Origin: Pseudomonadota bacterium
GTDB lineage: Bacteria; Pseudomonadota; Gammaproteobacteria; Xanthomonadales; Xanthomonadaceae
NCBI GenBank assembly: GCA_018241125.1
Contig: JAFEEL010000031.1
Coordinates: forward strand, 1-64,000
Length of the DNA: 64,000 bases
Reading direction: 5' to 3'
The translations under genes and the position numbers were made by a program. This document shows, in pieces, positions 42,485 through 52,048 of this stretch. Position 1 is the first letter of the stretch, and each line of letters begins with the position of its first letter. Under the pieces are notes generated by a model, which searched no databases, had not been told where the DNA came from, and saw only the letters and a list, made by a program, of their open reading frames with translations.

Positions 42485-43191
42485 GCGCGGCCCCGGCGCC
42501 CGCGCGCGGGCAACGCCACGGCTTGAAGCGGCTGCGGTTCGCCCGGCGACGGCGCCGCTGCGGCCGCGTCGTCACCGCGATCGGTTCGTTCGCGGCCGTC
42601 GAGCGTATCCAGCAGCGCCATCGCCTGCTGCTCCATCTCCACCACGTAATCGGCGATGCGCCCGCGCAGGTAGCGGTGGAACAGCAACGCCGGGATTGCC
42701 AGACACAAACCGCCGGCGGTACTGATCAGCGCCTGCCCGATGCCGCCGGCGAGCTGGTTGGCGTCGCCGATGCCCTTCTGCAAAATCTCCAGAAACATGC
42801 GGATCATGCCCATCACCGTGCCCAGCAGGCCCAGCAGCGGGCCGACCGAGGCGATCGAGCCGAGCATGTTCATGAAGCGCTCCATGCGATGCACGACGTG
42901 GCGGCCGACGTCTTCCACACGCTCCTTGATCTGCTCGCGCGGGCGGTCGCGCACGTCCAGCGCGGCGGCCAGCAGTTCGCCCAGCGGCGAGTTGTTGCGC
43001 AGCGCCTCGATGTGCGCCGGATCGAGCTGGCGGGTCGCGGCCCATTCACGCACGTCGCGCCCCAGTCCCGGCGGCAGCACCGACTTGCGGCGCAGCGTCC
43101 AGAAGCGCTCGACCACGATGGCCAGAGCGACGATCGACAGCAGCACGATCGGCAACATCACCCAGCCGCCGGCTTTGAGGAATTCCAGCAC
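42481..43191 (-). CDS. exbB: MotA/TolQ/ExbB proton-channel family protein
   Basis: A 236-residue protein with three helices: GGWVMLPIVLLSIVALAIVV at the start, then GSIASVGPLLGLLGTVMGMI and GGIGQALISTAGGLCLAIPAL, the conserved ExbB core. The C-terminal 30 residues are charged and alanine-rich. The start is GTG with AAGGTGG a few bases upstream. It lies 50 bp downstream of comEC and overlaps exbD. Confidence 0.92.
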   Translation of the reverse strand: MLEFLKAGGWVMLPIVLLSIVALAIVVERFWTLRRKSVLPPGLGRDVREWAATRQLDPAHIEALRNNSPLGELLAAALDVRDRPREQIKERVEDVGRHVVHRMERFMNMLGSIASVGPLLGLLGTVMGMIRMFLEILQKGIGDANQLAGGIGQALISTAGGLCLAIPALLFHRYLRGRIADYVVEMEQQAMALLDTLDGRERTDRGDDAAAAAPSPGEPQPLQAVALPARGRRGRA

Positions 43192-43241
43192 GCATCCACC
43201 TTTGCGCTGCGCCGGTGCGGGCCGGCTTCGCGGCTAGTCTA

Positions 43242-45725
43242 TCAGTGTGCCGGCGATGCGCTTTCCGCGGGGTCGCTGCCCACGCCCGGGGCGTGGCCGC
43301 GCGGATCGCGACGCGCCCGCTTGGCATGTGGCTGGCGCGAGGTATCGCGCAGCGCGGCCGGCCCCGCGGGTGGAACTTGCGCCACGCGCACCGCCGCCGG
43401 CGCTGCGGGCTCCTGCCAGAAGCGCCGCATGCGCTCGCGTGTGCGCTCGACCACCACCGGCCCACCGGCAGCAAGGCGCACCCGCACCAGGCCGGCGTTG
43501 GCGCTGTCTTCCAGTGCGACGTGAGCATCGAGATACCGCTGCACAACCGCTGGCTTGGGATGGCCGAAGCGGTTGTCCAGCCCCACCGAGATCAATGCCA
43601 GCTTCGGCGCGACTGCAGTCAGGAACGCTGACGTGGACGAGGTCGCGCTGCCGTGGTGCGGCACCACCAGCAGGTCGGCGCGCAAGGCTCGCGGCTGTTC
43701 GCGCACGAGCCGCTGCTCGATCACCGCCTCGATGTCGGCCGGCAGCAGCGCCGCCCAGCCCGGCCCGCTCACGCGCAGCACGCAGCCGCTGTCGTTGCCC
43801 AGATACGGCATGAACTGCGGCGGATGCAGGAAGCGGAATTCCACGCCATCCCAGCTCCAGCTCTCGTCTTGCAGACAGGGTTGGTAGTCGCGCCCCTGCG
43901 GCCAACCGGCCGGCGCGTAGCGCAATGCCACCGGGAATGCACGGCGCACGGCATCGGCACCGCCGGCGTGGTCGTTGTCGCCGTGGCTGATGACCAGCGC
44001 ATCGAGCGTTTGCACGCCCAAAGCGTGCAGGGTCGGCACCACCGCTGATTCGCCCAGGTCCAGGCCGCCATCGAACGCCGGCCCGGTATCGAACACCAGC
44101 GTGTGATGCTGCGTGCGCACCAGCAGCGACAGCCCCTGACCGACATCGATCATGGACAAATCGGCCGTGCCGGGCCGGATCGTCTGCACCTGCGGATACA
44201 GCAGCGGCAGCCACAGCAACAATGCCAGCGGCTTGCCGGGAACCCCGCGCGGCAGCAGCAGCCAAAATGCGCCGGCCAGCGCCAGCACCAGTGCGAGCAG
44301 GCTTGGCTCGGGAATCCAGATCAAAGCACCCGGCCAGCTCGCCATGTGCGTCACGACCCACCACAGGCCATCCATCAGGTGCCCGGCCAGACGCAGCACC
44401 GCATCGCCGCCGGCCGACCACGCCCAACCCAGCGCCATGCCGAGGATCGACAACGGGGTGACCAGCAAGGCGAAGCCGGGAATGCCGATGAGGTTCGCCA
44501 GCGGCGCGACGATGGAGGCTTGGCTGAAAAACCACACCGTCAGCGGCAGCAGGCCCAGCGTGGCCACGCCCTGCCCGGCCAGCAGCGAGCGCCAGTGCGA
44601 ACGCGGACGATCGCGCGGCAGGCACCACAGCAGCCATGCCACGCCGGCGAACGACAACCAGAAGCCCGGCGCCAGTACCGACAACGGATCGATCGCCAGC
44701 ATCGCGATCAACGCCAGCGCCAACGCATCGGGCGCCGACGCGGGGCGGCGACCGATGCGCGCCGACAGCGCCACCGCGATCATCAACACCGTGCGCACGG
44801 TCGGCAACTGGAAACCAGTGATCGCCGCGTAGCCGATGCCGAACGCCAGCGCGAACAACGGCAGCGCCAGCGGCCGCGGCCAACGCAGGCCCAGTCGCGG
44901 GAAGCACCACCACAGGCACCAACCCAGCAGCGCACCGAAGCTGGCGACCACGCCGACGTGAAACCCGGAAATCGCGACCTGATGGTTCAGCCCGGTTTGC
45001 CGCAGCGTGTCCCAGTCGGCCTCGGCCAGTCCACGGGTATCGCCCAGCGCCAGCGCGCGCAGGAACCGTGAACTCGTTTGCGGCACGGCCTGCGCGATGG
45101 CCTGCGACCAGCGTGCGCGCAGTGCATCGATACTCCACGTCGCACCCAGCCGCTGCGCCGCGCGACCATCGCCGGAACCGTCGTCGCGCACGTAACCGGT
45201 GGCGGCGATGCGTCGTTCCAGTGCGAAGCGCTCGAAATCGAAACCGCCCGGATCGAGCACGCCACGCGGACGACGCAGCTTGACGGTGAAGCGCCAGCGC
45301 TCGCCGGGCGTGACCAGCTGTGTCGTGCGATACCAGCCGAGGCGGATTTTCCGGCCGGCGATGCCCGCGGGATTGCCGGCGGCGTCGGTGACGAAGGCAA
45401 AGCGCAGCACGCCGTCGCGTTGCTCCGGCAAGCCATCGACCCGCCCGACGATGGTGATGTCCTGCCCCGCCAGTGCCGCCGGCAAACGCTGGTCGATCAC
45501 GTGGCCGGCGATCAGGCACGTCCACGCAAACCCGGCCAGCGCCGCACCGATCCAGCGCCCGCGCCACGGCGCCAGCCAGCCAAGCAAGCCGAGCTCCAGA
45601 CCGATCCAGCGCAGCCCCGTCGGCGGCAACGCCGGCAAACCCATCGTCGCGGTCGCGCCACACGCCAACGCGGCGGCACAGGCGACGCCGAACCCGCGCA
45701 GCGACCGGCGCGCCGATGCGGGCAT
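43242..45725 (-). CDS. comEC: DNA internalisation-related competence protein ComEC/Rec2
   Basis: An 827-residue membrane channel for single-stranded DNA uptake. An N-terminal DUF4131-type OB region (residues 30-180) precedes the Competence domain (LNHQVAISGFHVGVVASFGALLGW, TVRTVLMIAVALSARI and further helices). A metallo-beta-lactamase-like domain follows from about residue 510 (SMIDVGQGLSLLVRT, ISHGDNDHAGGADAV, VVPHHGSATSST). A C-terminal tail of about 65 residues, rich in Pro, Arg and Ala, follows the nuclease-like domain. ATG 45725 lies 4 bp after the lolD stop. Confidence 0.95.
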   Translation of the reverse strand: MPASARRSLRGFGVACAAALACGATATMGLPALPPTGLRWIGLELGLLGWLAPWRGRWIGAALAGFAWTCLIAGHVIDQRLPAALAGQDITIVGRVDGLPEQRDGVLRFAFVTDAAGNPAGIAGRKIRLGWYRTTQLVTPGERWRFTVKLRRPRGVLDPGGFDFERFALERRIAATGYVRDDGSGDGRAAQRLGATWSIDALRARWSQAIAQAVPQTSSRFLRALALGDTRGLAEADWDTLRQTGLNHQVAISGFHVGVVASFGALLGWCLWWCFPRLGLRWPRPLALPLFALAFGIGYAAITGFQLPTVRTVLMIAVALSARIGRRPASAPDALALALIAMLAIDPLSVLAPGFWLSFAGVAWLLWCLPRDRPRSHWRSLLAGQGVATLGLLPLTVWFFSQASIVAPLANLIGIPGFALLVTPLSILGMALGWAWSAGGDAVLRLAGHLMDGLWWVVTHMASWPGALIWIPEPSLLALVLALAGAFWLLLPRGVPGKPLALLLWLPLLYPQVQTIRPGTADLSMIDVGQGLSLLVRTQHHTLVFDTGPAFDGGLDLGESAVVPTLHALGVQTLDALVISHGDNDHAGGADAVRRAFPVALRYAPAGWPQGRDYQPCLQDESWSWDGVEFRFLHPPQFMPYLGNDSGCVLRVSGPGWAALLPADIEAVIEQRLVREQPRALRADLLVVPHHGSATSSTSAFLTAVAPKLALISVGLDNRFGHPKPAVVQRYLDAHVALEDSANAGLVRVRLAAGGPVVVERTRERMRRFWQEPAAPAAVRVAQVPPAGPAALRDTSRQPHAKRARRDPRGHAPGVGSDPAESASPAH

Positions 45726-45729
45726 CAGG

Positions 45730-46440
45730 TCACACGTCGGCGGGCGGCAACTCCCGCAGCGTGCCGCCGGTGAGTTCGAGCACGCGATCCATGCGCCGCG
45801 CCAGTCGCCGATCATGGGTGACCAGCACCAGCGCGGTGCCGATGGCGTGGTTGAGTTCGAGCATCATGTCGAACACGCCCGAAGCCGTGTGCTCGTCGAG
45901 GTTCCCGGTCGGCTCGTCGCCGAGCACGCAGGCCGGACGATTGACCAAGGCACGCGCCACCGCGGCACGCTGGCGCTCGCCGCCGGACAGCTCGCCGGGC
46001 TTGTGCGCCAAGCGCGCCGACAGGCCCACCTTCTCCAGCAATTCCTGCGCCGCCGCCTGCGCCTGCGCATGCGTCACGCCGCGGATCAACAACGGCATCA
46101 TCGCGTTTTCCAGCGCGGTGAACTCCGGCAGCAGGTGATGGAATTGGTAGATGAAGCCCAGCGCCTTGTTGCGCAGGTCGCCGCGCGCTTTTTCGCCGAG
46201 CGCCGACATCGCCTGCCCGGCAACGTACACCTCGCCCGACGAGGGCGTATCCAGCCCGCCGAGCAGATGCAGCAGGGTGCTCTTGCCGACGCCCGATGCG
46301 CCAACGATGGCCACGCGTTCACCGGGAAGTACCGCCAGTTGCAAGCCGTCGAACACCGGCGTGCGCAGCTTGCCCTCGACGTAGGTCTTGGACAGCGCTT
46401 CGCAGCGGATGACGGCGTCAATGGATGGTTTTACGTTCAC
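45730..46440 (-). CDS. lolD: Lipoprotein-releasing system ATP-binding protein LolD
   Basis: A 236-residue ABC ATPase with Walker [19 protein letters not shown], signature [15 protein letters not shown], Walker [17 protein letters not shown] and H-loop VTHDRRLA. The segment [22 protein letters not shown] is characteristic of LolD. It energises release of outer-membrane lipoproteins to LolA. The probable start is GTG 46440, with only weak ribosome-binding sequence. An unusual 332-bp repeat-filled spacer separates it from lolC. Confidence 0.94.
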   Translation of the reverse strand: MNVKPSIDAVIRCEALSKTYVEGKLRTPVFDGLQLAVLPGERVAIVGASGVGKSTLLHLLGGLDTPSSGEVYVAGQAMSALGEKARGDLRNKALGFIYQFHHLLPEFTALENAMMPLLIRGVTHAQAQAAAQELLEKVGLSARLAHKPGELSGGERQRAAVARALVNRPACVLGDEPTGNLDEHTASGVFDMMLELNHAIGTALVLVTHDRRLARRMDRVLELTGGTLRELPPADV

Positions 46441-46772
46441 TCGTCGTCTGTCCGTCTCTTGCTTGAGCCATCACTGCACGCGCTTTTTCGCTCCCCGCTT
46501 CAACCTTCGTGTCCCGGCTCTCGTCCCCCCATCCCAACCCCGGATCAAGTCCGGGGCAGGCTCTTCCCCCGCAAGCGGGGGAAGGAGACGAGCGGCGCAC
46601 CAGATATTTCCTGCCCCCGCTCCCTGCTCCCTGCTCCCCGTTTCCCGCTCCCTGCGCGATGTCATCCTGAGCACAGCGAAGGATCTGCTTGTGCCCAGCC
46701 AGCGTACGCGAGCAGCAGATCCCTCACTGCGTTCGGGATGACACGTTCTGAGTCCCCGCTCCCCGCTCCTTG
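46441..46772. repeat. Repeat-packed spacer between lolC and lolD
   Basis: This gene-free 332-bp stretch holds, in order: hairpin CCCCGGA-TCAAG-TCCGGGG (46538-46556); hairpin CTTCCCCCGC-AA-GCGGGGGAAG (46563-46584); a heptanucleotide array of the GCTCCCT type (about 46613-46655); a large imperfect inverted repeat of about 30-bp arms beginning TGTCATCCTGAGCACAGCG (about 46663-46742, five mismatches between arms); and a second short GCTCCCC-type heptamer run (about 46751-46779). The transcript from lolC to lolD must cross all of it. Confidence 0.85.
46613..46655. repeat. Heptanucleotide array (GCTCCCT type), five to six units
   Basis: Units read approximately CCCCGCT, CCCTGCT, CCCTGCT, CCCCGTT, TCCCGCT, CCCTGCG. 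A related run (GCTCCCC, GCTCCTT, GCTACTC) occurs at about 46756-46779, running into the 3' end of lolC. Unit length equals that of the GATTCAC arrays elsewhere in the window. Confidence 0.7.
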
Positions 46773-48020
46773 CTACTCGTACCTCAACGCGCTGGCCGGA
46801 TCGATCCGCGCCGCGCGCCACGCCGGGTACAGCGTGGCGATGAAACACAGCACCAGCGCAACCCCGGCGATGGTGCCGACATCGCTCCATTCCAGCCGCG
46901 TCGGCAGGCCGCTGATGTAATACACATTGGCGGGCATCACTTCGATGCCGGTGAGCCGTTCGATCACCGCCACGATGGCGTCGAGGTTCTTCGTCAGCGC
47001 CACCCCTCCGGCCACGCCCAGCGCCACGCCCAGCGCGCCGATCACGCTGCCTTGCACCATGAACACGCGCATCACCGCGCCCGGGCGCATGCCCAGCGTG
47101 CGCAGGATGGCGATGTCCGCCTGCTTGTCGGTGACCACCATCACCAGCGACGACAGCAGGTTGAACGCGGCCACGCCGACGATCAGCACCAGGATCAGGA
47201 ACATCATGGTCTTCTCGGTGCGCAGGGCGATGAACATGTTGACGTTGTCGTGCGTCCAGTCGCGCACCGAGTAGGCGCCGCCAAAGCGCTGCGACAAATC
47301 ACGCGCGACGCGGGCGGCCTGCCACATGTCGGTCAGCTTCAGGCGCACGCCGGTCACCACATCGCCCATGCGCAGCAGTTTCTGCGCGTCGGCCATGTCC
47401 ACCACCGCCAGCTTCTGGTCGTAATCGGCAAACCCGGCCTCGAAGATGCCGACCACGGTGAAGGCCTTCGAGCGCGACACGAAGCCGATCGGGGTGACAT
47501 TGCCTTCGGCAACCAGCACGTTGACCTTGTCGCCCACGCCGACCGCCAACGCGTTGGCCAAGTCCTTGCCGAGAATCACGCCGAAGCCGCCCGGGTGCAG
47601 GTCGGTGAGTGATCCGGCGACCAGCTTGCCGGCCAGCACGTCGTCCACCTGCCCTTCCATCGCCGGATCCACGCCCAGCAGCATCGCGCCCTGGGTGGCG
47701 TTGCCTTGCAGCATGGCTTCGTTGGTGACGAAGGGTGCCGCGCCGATCACCCGCGGATCCTCACGGGCAGCGCGTACCACACCGGGCCAGTTCGACAGCC
47801 CATCGCCGACCCCATAAATGGTGGCGTGCGCCACCATGCTGAGCATGCGCGCGCGGTATTCCTCCTGAAAGCCGGTCATCACCGCGATGGTGGTGATCAA
47901 CGCGGTCACGCCGATGGCGATGCCCAGGATCGAGGCGGCGGAGATGAAGGACAAAAATCCCGTGCGCCGCTTGGCGCGCGTATAGTGCAAACCGATCGCG
48001 AGCCAGATCGGGCCGCGCAT
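46773..48020 (-). CDS. lolC: Lipoprotein-releasing system permease LolC/LolE
   Basis: A 415-residue permease of the MacB/FtsX-like type. One N-terminal helix (FISAASILGIAIGVTALITTIAVM) is followed by a periplasmic domain of about 200 residues, then three helices (MFLILVLIVGVAAFNLLSSLVMVV; GSVIGALGVALGVAGGVAL; VGTIAGVALVLCFIATLYPAW) and the end ARIDPASALRYE. A single LolC/E-type gene beside lolD suggests a homodimeric (LolF-like) or distant-partner system; the family boundary cannot be settled here. ATG 48020 is 2 bp after the ygfX stop. Confidence 0.92.
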   Translation of the reverse strand: MRGPIWLAIGLHYTRAKRRTGFLSFISAASILGIAIGVTALITTIAVMTGFQEEYRARMLSMVAHATIYGVGDGLSNWPGVVRAAREDPRVIGAAPFVTNEAMLQGNATQGAMLLGVDPAMEGQVDDVLAGKLVAGSLTDLHPGGFGVILGKDLANALAVGVGDKVNVLVAEGNVTPIGFVSRSKAFTVVGIFEAGFADYDQKLAVVDMADAQKLLRMGDVVTGVRLKLTDMWQAARVARDLSQRFGGAYSVRDWTHDNVNMFIALRTEKTMMFLILVLIVGVAAFNLLSSLVMVVTDKQADIAILRTLGMRPGAVMRVFMVQGSVIGALGVALGVAGGVALTKNLDAIVAVIERLTGIEVMPANVYYISGLPTRLEWSDVGTIAGVALVLCFIATLYPAWRAARIDPASALRYE

Positions 48021-48022
48021 GC

Positions 48023-48511
48023 TCAGGCCACCGGCGCCGACATGGCCGCGGGCGCAGCTTCATGCGCCAGCGATTGCAGCAACAAGCGCAAGGCACGGCG
48101 ATCTGGCGCGGGCAAGGTGTCGGGCCACCACGCTACACGCCGCACGGTGCCGGCGTCATCGGCGAGCACGAGCACCGCCAAAGGCCCGCGCAGGGTCGCA
48201 TCGACGTGGCGCAGGCGGTGCGATCCACTAGTGTCTTCCACCTGCCAGCACGCCTGCGCGGAATCCCACGTCAGCGCGAACGACGCGTGCGCGTGCTCGC
48301 GCCACAGCCGCCACGCCGCATACACCACGATGACGGCATCGAGCCCGCTGCACGCCGACGACGGCAGATTCGACCACCACGGCGACACCGCCGCGGCCAG
48401 CGCCAGGGCGCACAGGCAGGCGAGCAACCCGCGCGAGGGCCGCCACGCCAGCCGGCATTCGAGGGGCTCAGGCGCGCGGCGGGAGCGCGCGGATGCGTGC
48501 GACGAGTCCAT
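48023..48511 (-). CDS. ygfX: YgfX/CptA-like membrane protein
   Basis: A protein of about 162 residues if it starts at ATG 48511, 44 bp inside sdhE. It has two helices (RGLLACLCALALAAAVSPWW and SGLDAVIVVYAAWRLW), then a soluble beta-rich end (HVDATLRGPLAVLVLADDAGTVRRVAWWPD). Sequence and place directly after sdhE match YgfX (CptA), described as a membrane toxin partner or cell-shape factor of SdhE (CptB). Conservation is low, so the call leans on context. Confidence 0.7.
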   Translation of the reverse strand: MDSSHASARSRRAPEPLECRLAWRPSRGLLACLCALALAAAVSPWWSNLPSSACSGLDAVIVVYAAWRLWREHAHASFALTWDSAQACWQVEDTSGSHRLRHVDATLRGPLAVLVLADDAGTVRRVAWWPDTLPAPDRRALRLLLQSLAHEAAPAAMSAPVA

Positions 48512-48722
48512 CCAGATCCTTGTCATCCGGGCCGGTGATGCCCATGAACCACCGCCACAGATTATCGTCTTCGCAATCCAGCAGCCGTAGGAAAAGGCTT
48601 CTTTCCGTGTCGGAGACGGTCGGCCAGCTTTGGTCGAGGAAGCGCAGCAACAGCACGTCGAGTTCGACCATGCCGCGCCGGCAGCGCCAGCGGATGCGGG
48701 CAAGCGTGGCGGCGTCGGCCAC
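48468..48722 (-). CDS. sdhE: FAD assembly factor SdhE
   Basis: An 84-residue protein. The motif RIRWRCRRGMVELDVLLLRFLD contains the RGxxE signature needed for flavinylation of SdhA, and DDNLWRWFMG is the second conserved block. SdhE binds SdhA and promotes covalent FAD attachment. The start is probably GTG 48722, 17 bp after the sdhB stop, giving the usual 6-8 residues before the conserved ARIxW. This short gene is easily missed. Confidence 0.9.
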   Translation of the reverse strand: MADAATLARIRWRCRRGMVELDVLLLRFLDQSWPTVSDTERSLFLRLLDCEDDNLWRWFMGITGPDDKDLDGLVARIRALPPRA

Positions 48723-48739
48723 GCGCGGGCCGGCGGCGG

Positions 48740-49528
48740 TCAGGTGCCTTTCCTCAGCAGCATCAGCTTCTTGATTTCCGCGATCGCCTTGGCCGGGTTC
48801 AAGCCCTTGGGGCAAGTGCGCGTGCAGTTGAGGATGGTGTGGCAGCGGTAGAGCTTGAACGGGTCTTCCAGATCGTCCAGACGCGCGCCGGTGTCCTCGT
48901 CACGCGAGTCGGCGATCCAGCGGTAGGCCTGCAACAAGATCGCCGGCCCGAGGTAGCGGTCGCCATTCCACCAGTAGCTCGGGCAGGCGGTCGAGCAGCA
49001 CGCGCACAGGATGCATTCGTACAGGCCGTCGAGTTGCTTGCGTTCTTCCGGCGATTGCAGGCGTTCGCGATCCGGCGGCGGCGCGCTCTGGGTGCGGATC
49101 CACGGGCGGATGGAAGCGTGCTGGGCGTAGAAGTGGGTCAGGTCGGGCACCAGATCCTTGACCACCGGCATGTGCGGCAGCGGGTAGATCGGCACCTCGG
49201 ACTTCTTGCAATCGTCGATCGCGCAGATGCACGCCAGCGTGTTGGTGCCATCGATGTTCATCGCGCACGAACCGCAGATGCCCTCGCGGCAGGAACGGCG
49301 GAAGGTGAGCGTCGGGTCGATCTCGTTCTTGATCTTGATCAGCGCATCCAGAACCATCGGGCCGCACTTGGCCAAGTCCACCTCGTAGGTGTCGGTGCGC
49401 GGGTTCTGCCCGTCGTCCGGGTTCCAGCGGTAGATCTTGAACGAACGCACCTTGCTGGCGCCCGTCGGTGCGGCAAAGCGCTTGCCCTTGCCGATCTTCG
49501 AGTTCTTCGGGAGGGTGAATTCGGTCAT
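48740..49528 (-). CDS. sdhB: Succinate dehydrogenase iron-sulfur subunit
   Basis: A 262-residue subunit with all three cluster motifs: [20 protein letters not shown] for [2Fe-2S], [16 protein letters not shown] for [4Fe-4S], and [18 protein letters not shown] for [3Fe-4S]. It passes electrons from FAD to quinone. The N-terminus has about 20 extra basic residues before [10 protein letters not shown]. It is separated from sdhA by 281 bp filled with heptanucleotide repeats, unlike the overlapping sdhC-sdhD junction. Confidence 0.97.
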   Translation of the reverse strand: MTEFTLPKNSKIGKGKRFAAPTGASKVRSFKIYRWNPDDGQNPRTDTYEVDLAKCGPMVLDALIKIKNEIDPTLTFRRSCREGICGSCAMNIDGTNTLACICAIDDCKKSEVPIYPLPHMPVVKDLVPDLTHFYAQHASIRPWIRTQSAPPPDRERLQSPEERKQLDGLYECILCACCSTACPSYWWNGDRYLGPAILLQAYRWIADSRDEDTGARLDDLEDPFKLYRCHTILNCTRTCPKGLNPAKAIAEIKKLMLLRKGT

Positions 49529-49536
49529 GGCTCAGA

Positions 49537-49806
49537 TCCGTGAATCGTGAATGGTGAATAGTGAATGGTGATAAGCCAAAGCCACACACTCCGAATACAA
49601 CCAGTTTTCGATACCGTTCATGCCCTCATCCCATCGCAACAGTTTTTCGCTTCACGATTCACGATTCACGCTTCACGCTTCACGCTTCACGCTTCACGCT
49701 TCACGATTCACGATTCACGATTCACGATTCACGATTCACGACTCACGGTTCACGGTTCACGGTTCACGATTCAGGATTCACGACTCACGATTCACGATTC
49801 ACGGCT
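49537..49806. repeat. Large heptanucleotide array between sdhA and sdhB
   Basis: 49541-49571 has GTGAATG-type units (the reverse orientation). A unique stretch of about 80 bp follows, then about 49655-49806 has some 21 head-to-tail units ATTCACG, CTTCACG, GTTCACG and ACTCACG. Blocks of identical variants (five CTTCACG, then five ATTCACG, then GTTCACG) suggest expansion by slippage. The array ends 4 bp before the sdhA stop codon and lies within the sdh transcript. Confidence 0.95.
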
Positions 49807-49809
49807 CAA

Positions 49810-51603
49810 TCAATACACCCTCGCCTTCGGCGGCACCGGCTGCACTTCGTCGGTGAGGGTGTTCACATGCACCGGGCGGTAATCCAGCCGCGTGTTGCAA
49901 CGCTCGTCCACCCAGCACAGCGAGTGCTTGCGCCAATTGACATCGTCGCGGTCGGGGAAATCCTCGCGCGCGTGCGCGCCGCGCGACTCGGTGCGGTTGA
50001 CCGCCGAGGCCAGCGTCGCCTGCGCCTGCCCGAGCAGGTTTTGCAATTCGAGGGTTTCGATCAGATCGGTATTCCATACCAGCGAACGGTCGGATACCTT
50101 CACGTCGGCGAAGGACTTGGCGATCCGGGTGATCTTGTCCACGCCCTCGGCCAAAGTGGCGCCGGTGCGAAACACCGCAGCGTGGCCCTGCATGTCGCGT
50201 TGCATGGCATCGCGGATTTGCGCGGTAGGCAGTGAGCCATTGGCGTTGCGGATGCGGTCGAAGTTGCCCAGCGAGCGGTCGCAGGCATCGGCCGGCAGGC
50301 GCGGATGGGCCGCGTTCGCAGCAACCGTTTCGCCGCAGCGGTTGGCCACCGAGCGACCGAACACCACCAGGTCGAGCAACGAGTTGGAACCCAGCCGGTT
50401 GCCGCCGTGCACCGACACGCAGGCCGCTTCGCCGATGGCGTACAGGCCGGGCACGACGTGGTCGGGATTGCCGTCTTTGAGCGTGAGCACTTCGCCGTGG
50501 TAGTTGGTCGGGATGCCGCCCATGTTGTAGTGCACGGTCGGCAGCACCGGGATCGGTTGCTTGGTGACATCCACGCCGGCGAAGATGCGCGCCGACTCGG
50601 CGATGCCGGGAAGTTTTTCGTGGATGACCTTCGGATCGAGGTGATCCAGGTGCAAGAAGATGTGATCCTTGCGGTCGCCCACGCCGCGGCCTTCGCGAAT
50701 CTCGATGGTCATCGCGCGACTGACCACGTCGCGCGAGGCCAGATCCTTGTAATGCGGCGCGTAGCGCTCCATGAAGCGCTCGCCGTTGGAGTTGCGCAAG
50801 ATGCCGCCCTCGCCGCGCACGCCCTCGGTGATCAGGCAGCCAGCGCCGTAGATGCCGGTCGGATGGAACTGCACGAACTCCATGTCCTGCAGCGGCAGGC
50901 CGGCGCGCAGCGCCATGCCGCCACCGTCGCCGGTGCAGGTGTGCGCCGACGTGCAGGAAAAATACGCGCGCCCGTAGCCGCCGGTCGCCAGCACGGTGCC
51001 GTGGCCGCGGAACAGGTGCATTTCACCCGTCGCCATGTCCATCGCCAGCACGCCACGACACGCGCCGTCGCTGTCCATGATCAAATCCAGCGCGAAGTAC
51101 TCGATGAAAAAACGTGCCTCGTGCTTGAGCGCCTGCTGATAGAGCGTGTGCAGCATGGCGTGGCCGGTACGGTCGGCGGCCGCGCAGGTGCGCTGCGCCG
51201 GCGGGCCTTCGCCGAACTGGGTGGTCATGCCGCCAAACGGGCGCTGGTAGATCTTGCCCTCGGCGGTGCGCGAGAACGGCACGCCCTGATGCTCCAGCTC
51301 GATCACCGCTGCCGGGGCCTGCTTGCACATGTACTCGATGGCGTCCTGATCGCCCAGCCAGTCGCCGCCCTTGACGGTGTCGTAGAAGTGGTAACGCCAG
51401 TCGTCCTCGCCCATGTTGCCCAGCGCCGCCGAAATGCCGCCCTGCGCGGCCACGGTGTGCGAGCGGGTCGGAAACACTTTGGTGATGCAGGCGGTGTTCA
51501 AACCCTTGGCGGCCAGCCCGAAGGTGGCGCGCAGGCCGGCGCCACCGGCGCCGACCACCACCATGTCGTACAGGTGCTCGGTGATCTTGTATGCGTTGCT
51601 CAT
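49810..51603 (-). CDS. sdhA: Succinate dehydrogenase flavoprotein subunit
   Basis: A 597-residue FAD subunit. The N-terminal dinucleotide motif [17 protein letters not shown], the flavinylation region [17 protein letters not shown] with the FAD-linked histidine, the active-site [12 protein letters not shown] and the late [27 protein letters not shown] are all present. It oxidises succinate to fumarate at the inner membrane and requires SdhE and probably SdhAF4, both encoded in the same run. ATG 51603 is 43 bp after the sdhD stop. Confidence 0.98.
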   Translation of the reverse strand: MSNAYKITEHLYDMVVVGAGGAGLRATFGLAAKGLNTACITKVFPTRSHTVAAQGGISAALGNMGEDDWRYHFYDTVKGGDWLGDQDAIEYMCKQAPAAVIELEHQGVPFSRTAEGKIYQRPFGGMTTQFGEGPPAQRTCAAADRTGHAMLHTLYQQALKHEARFFIEYFALDLIMDSDGACRGVLAMDMATGEMHLFRGHGTVLATGGYGRAYFSCTSAHTCTGDGGGMALRAGLPLQDMEFVQFHPTGIYGAGCLITEGVRGEGGILRNSNGERFMERYAPHYKDLASRDVVSRAMTIEIREGRGVGDRKDHIFLHLDHLDPKVIHEKLPGIAESARIFAGVDVTKQPIPVLPTVHYNMGGIPTNYHGEVLTLKDGNPDHVVPGLYAIGEAACVSVHGGNRLGSNSLLDLVVFGRSVANRCGETVAANAAHPRLPADACDRSLGNFDRIRNANGSLPTAQIRDAMQRDMQGHAAVFRTGATLAEGVDKITRIAKSFADVKVSDRSLVWNTDLIETLELQNLLGQAQATLASAVNRTESRGAHAREDFPDRDDVNWRKHSLCWVDERCNTRLDYRPVHVNTLTDEVQPVPPKARVY

Positions 51604-51646
51604 GGAAATCCGTTCGGGCGAAACGATGGGCGAGGCCGGGGGTGAA

Positions 51647-52048
51647 TCAGGGCGCGAACACGCAGCGGGCGATGCCGAGCACGCCGGTCAGCGCGCCGGC
51701 CACGCAGGCGAAGTTCACCGCGAGCTGCGCGGCGATCTCCAGCCAGCGGGTGGTCACGTAGTCCTCGATCACCACCTGCAATCCGAGCTTGGCGTGCCAG
51801 AACAGCGCCAGCACGAGGATCAACAGCGGTAGTGCATAGCGCGGATTGGCGATGGTGGCGCGCACATCGTCCTGATCGGCGCCGATCAGCGAAACGAGGA
51901 ACCACAGCAGCCACGGAATCAGCAACGCCAGCGCCACCGCGGTCACGCGCTGCACCCACCAGTGGTGCACGCCGTCCTTGGCCGAGCCCAGTCCGCGCGC
52001 GCGGGCCAGCGGGGTACGCATCGAATGGTTCGCTTCGGGCGCGCTCAT
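51647..52048 (-). CDS. sdhD: Succinate dehydrogenase membrane anchor subunit SdhD
   Basis: A 133-residue protein with three helices ([63 protein letters not shown]). The second helix holds the histidine of [16 protein letters not shown], a heme-ligand/quinone-site motif of SdhD. It binds heme b with SdhC. The start at 52048 overlaps sdhC (ATGA). Confidence 0.92.
   Translation of the reverse strand: MSAPEANHSMRTPLARARGLGSAKDGVHHWWVQRVTAVALALLIPWLLWFLVSLIGADQDDVRATIANPRYALPLLILVLALFWHAKLGLQVVIEDYVTTRWLEIAAQLAVNFACVAGALTGVLGIARCVFAP

Noticed and set aside
49655-49806. Long open frames through the sdhA-sdhB array (repeats of HDSRFT-like peptides).
   Set aside because: A repeat whose unit is not a multiple of three and lacks stop codons is open in all frames; there is no start-site signal and no codon bias.
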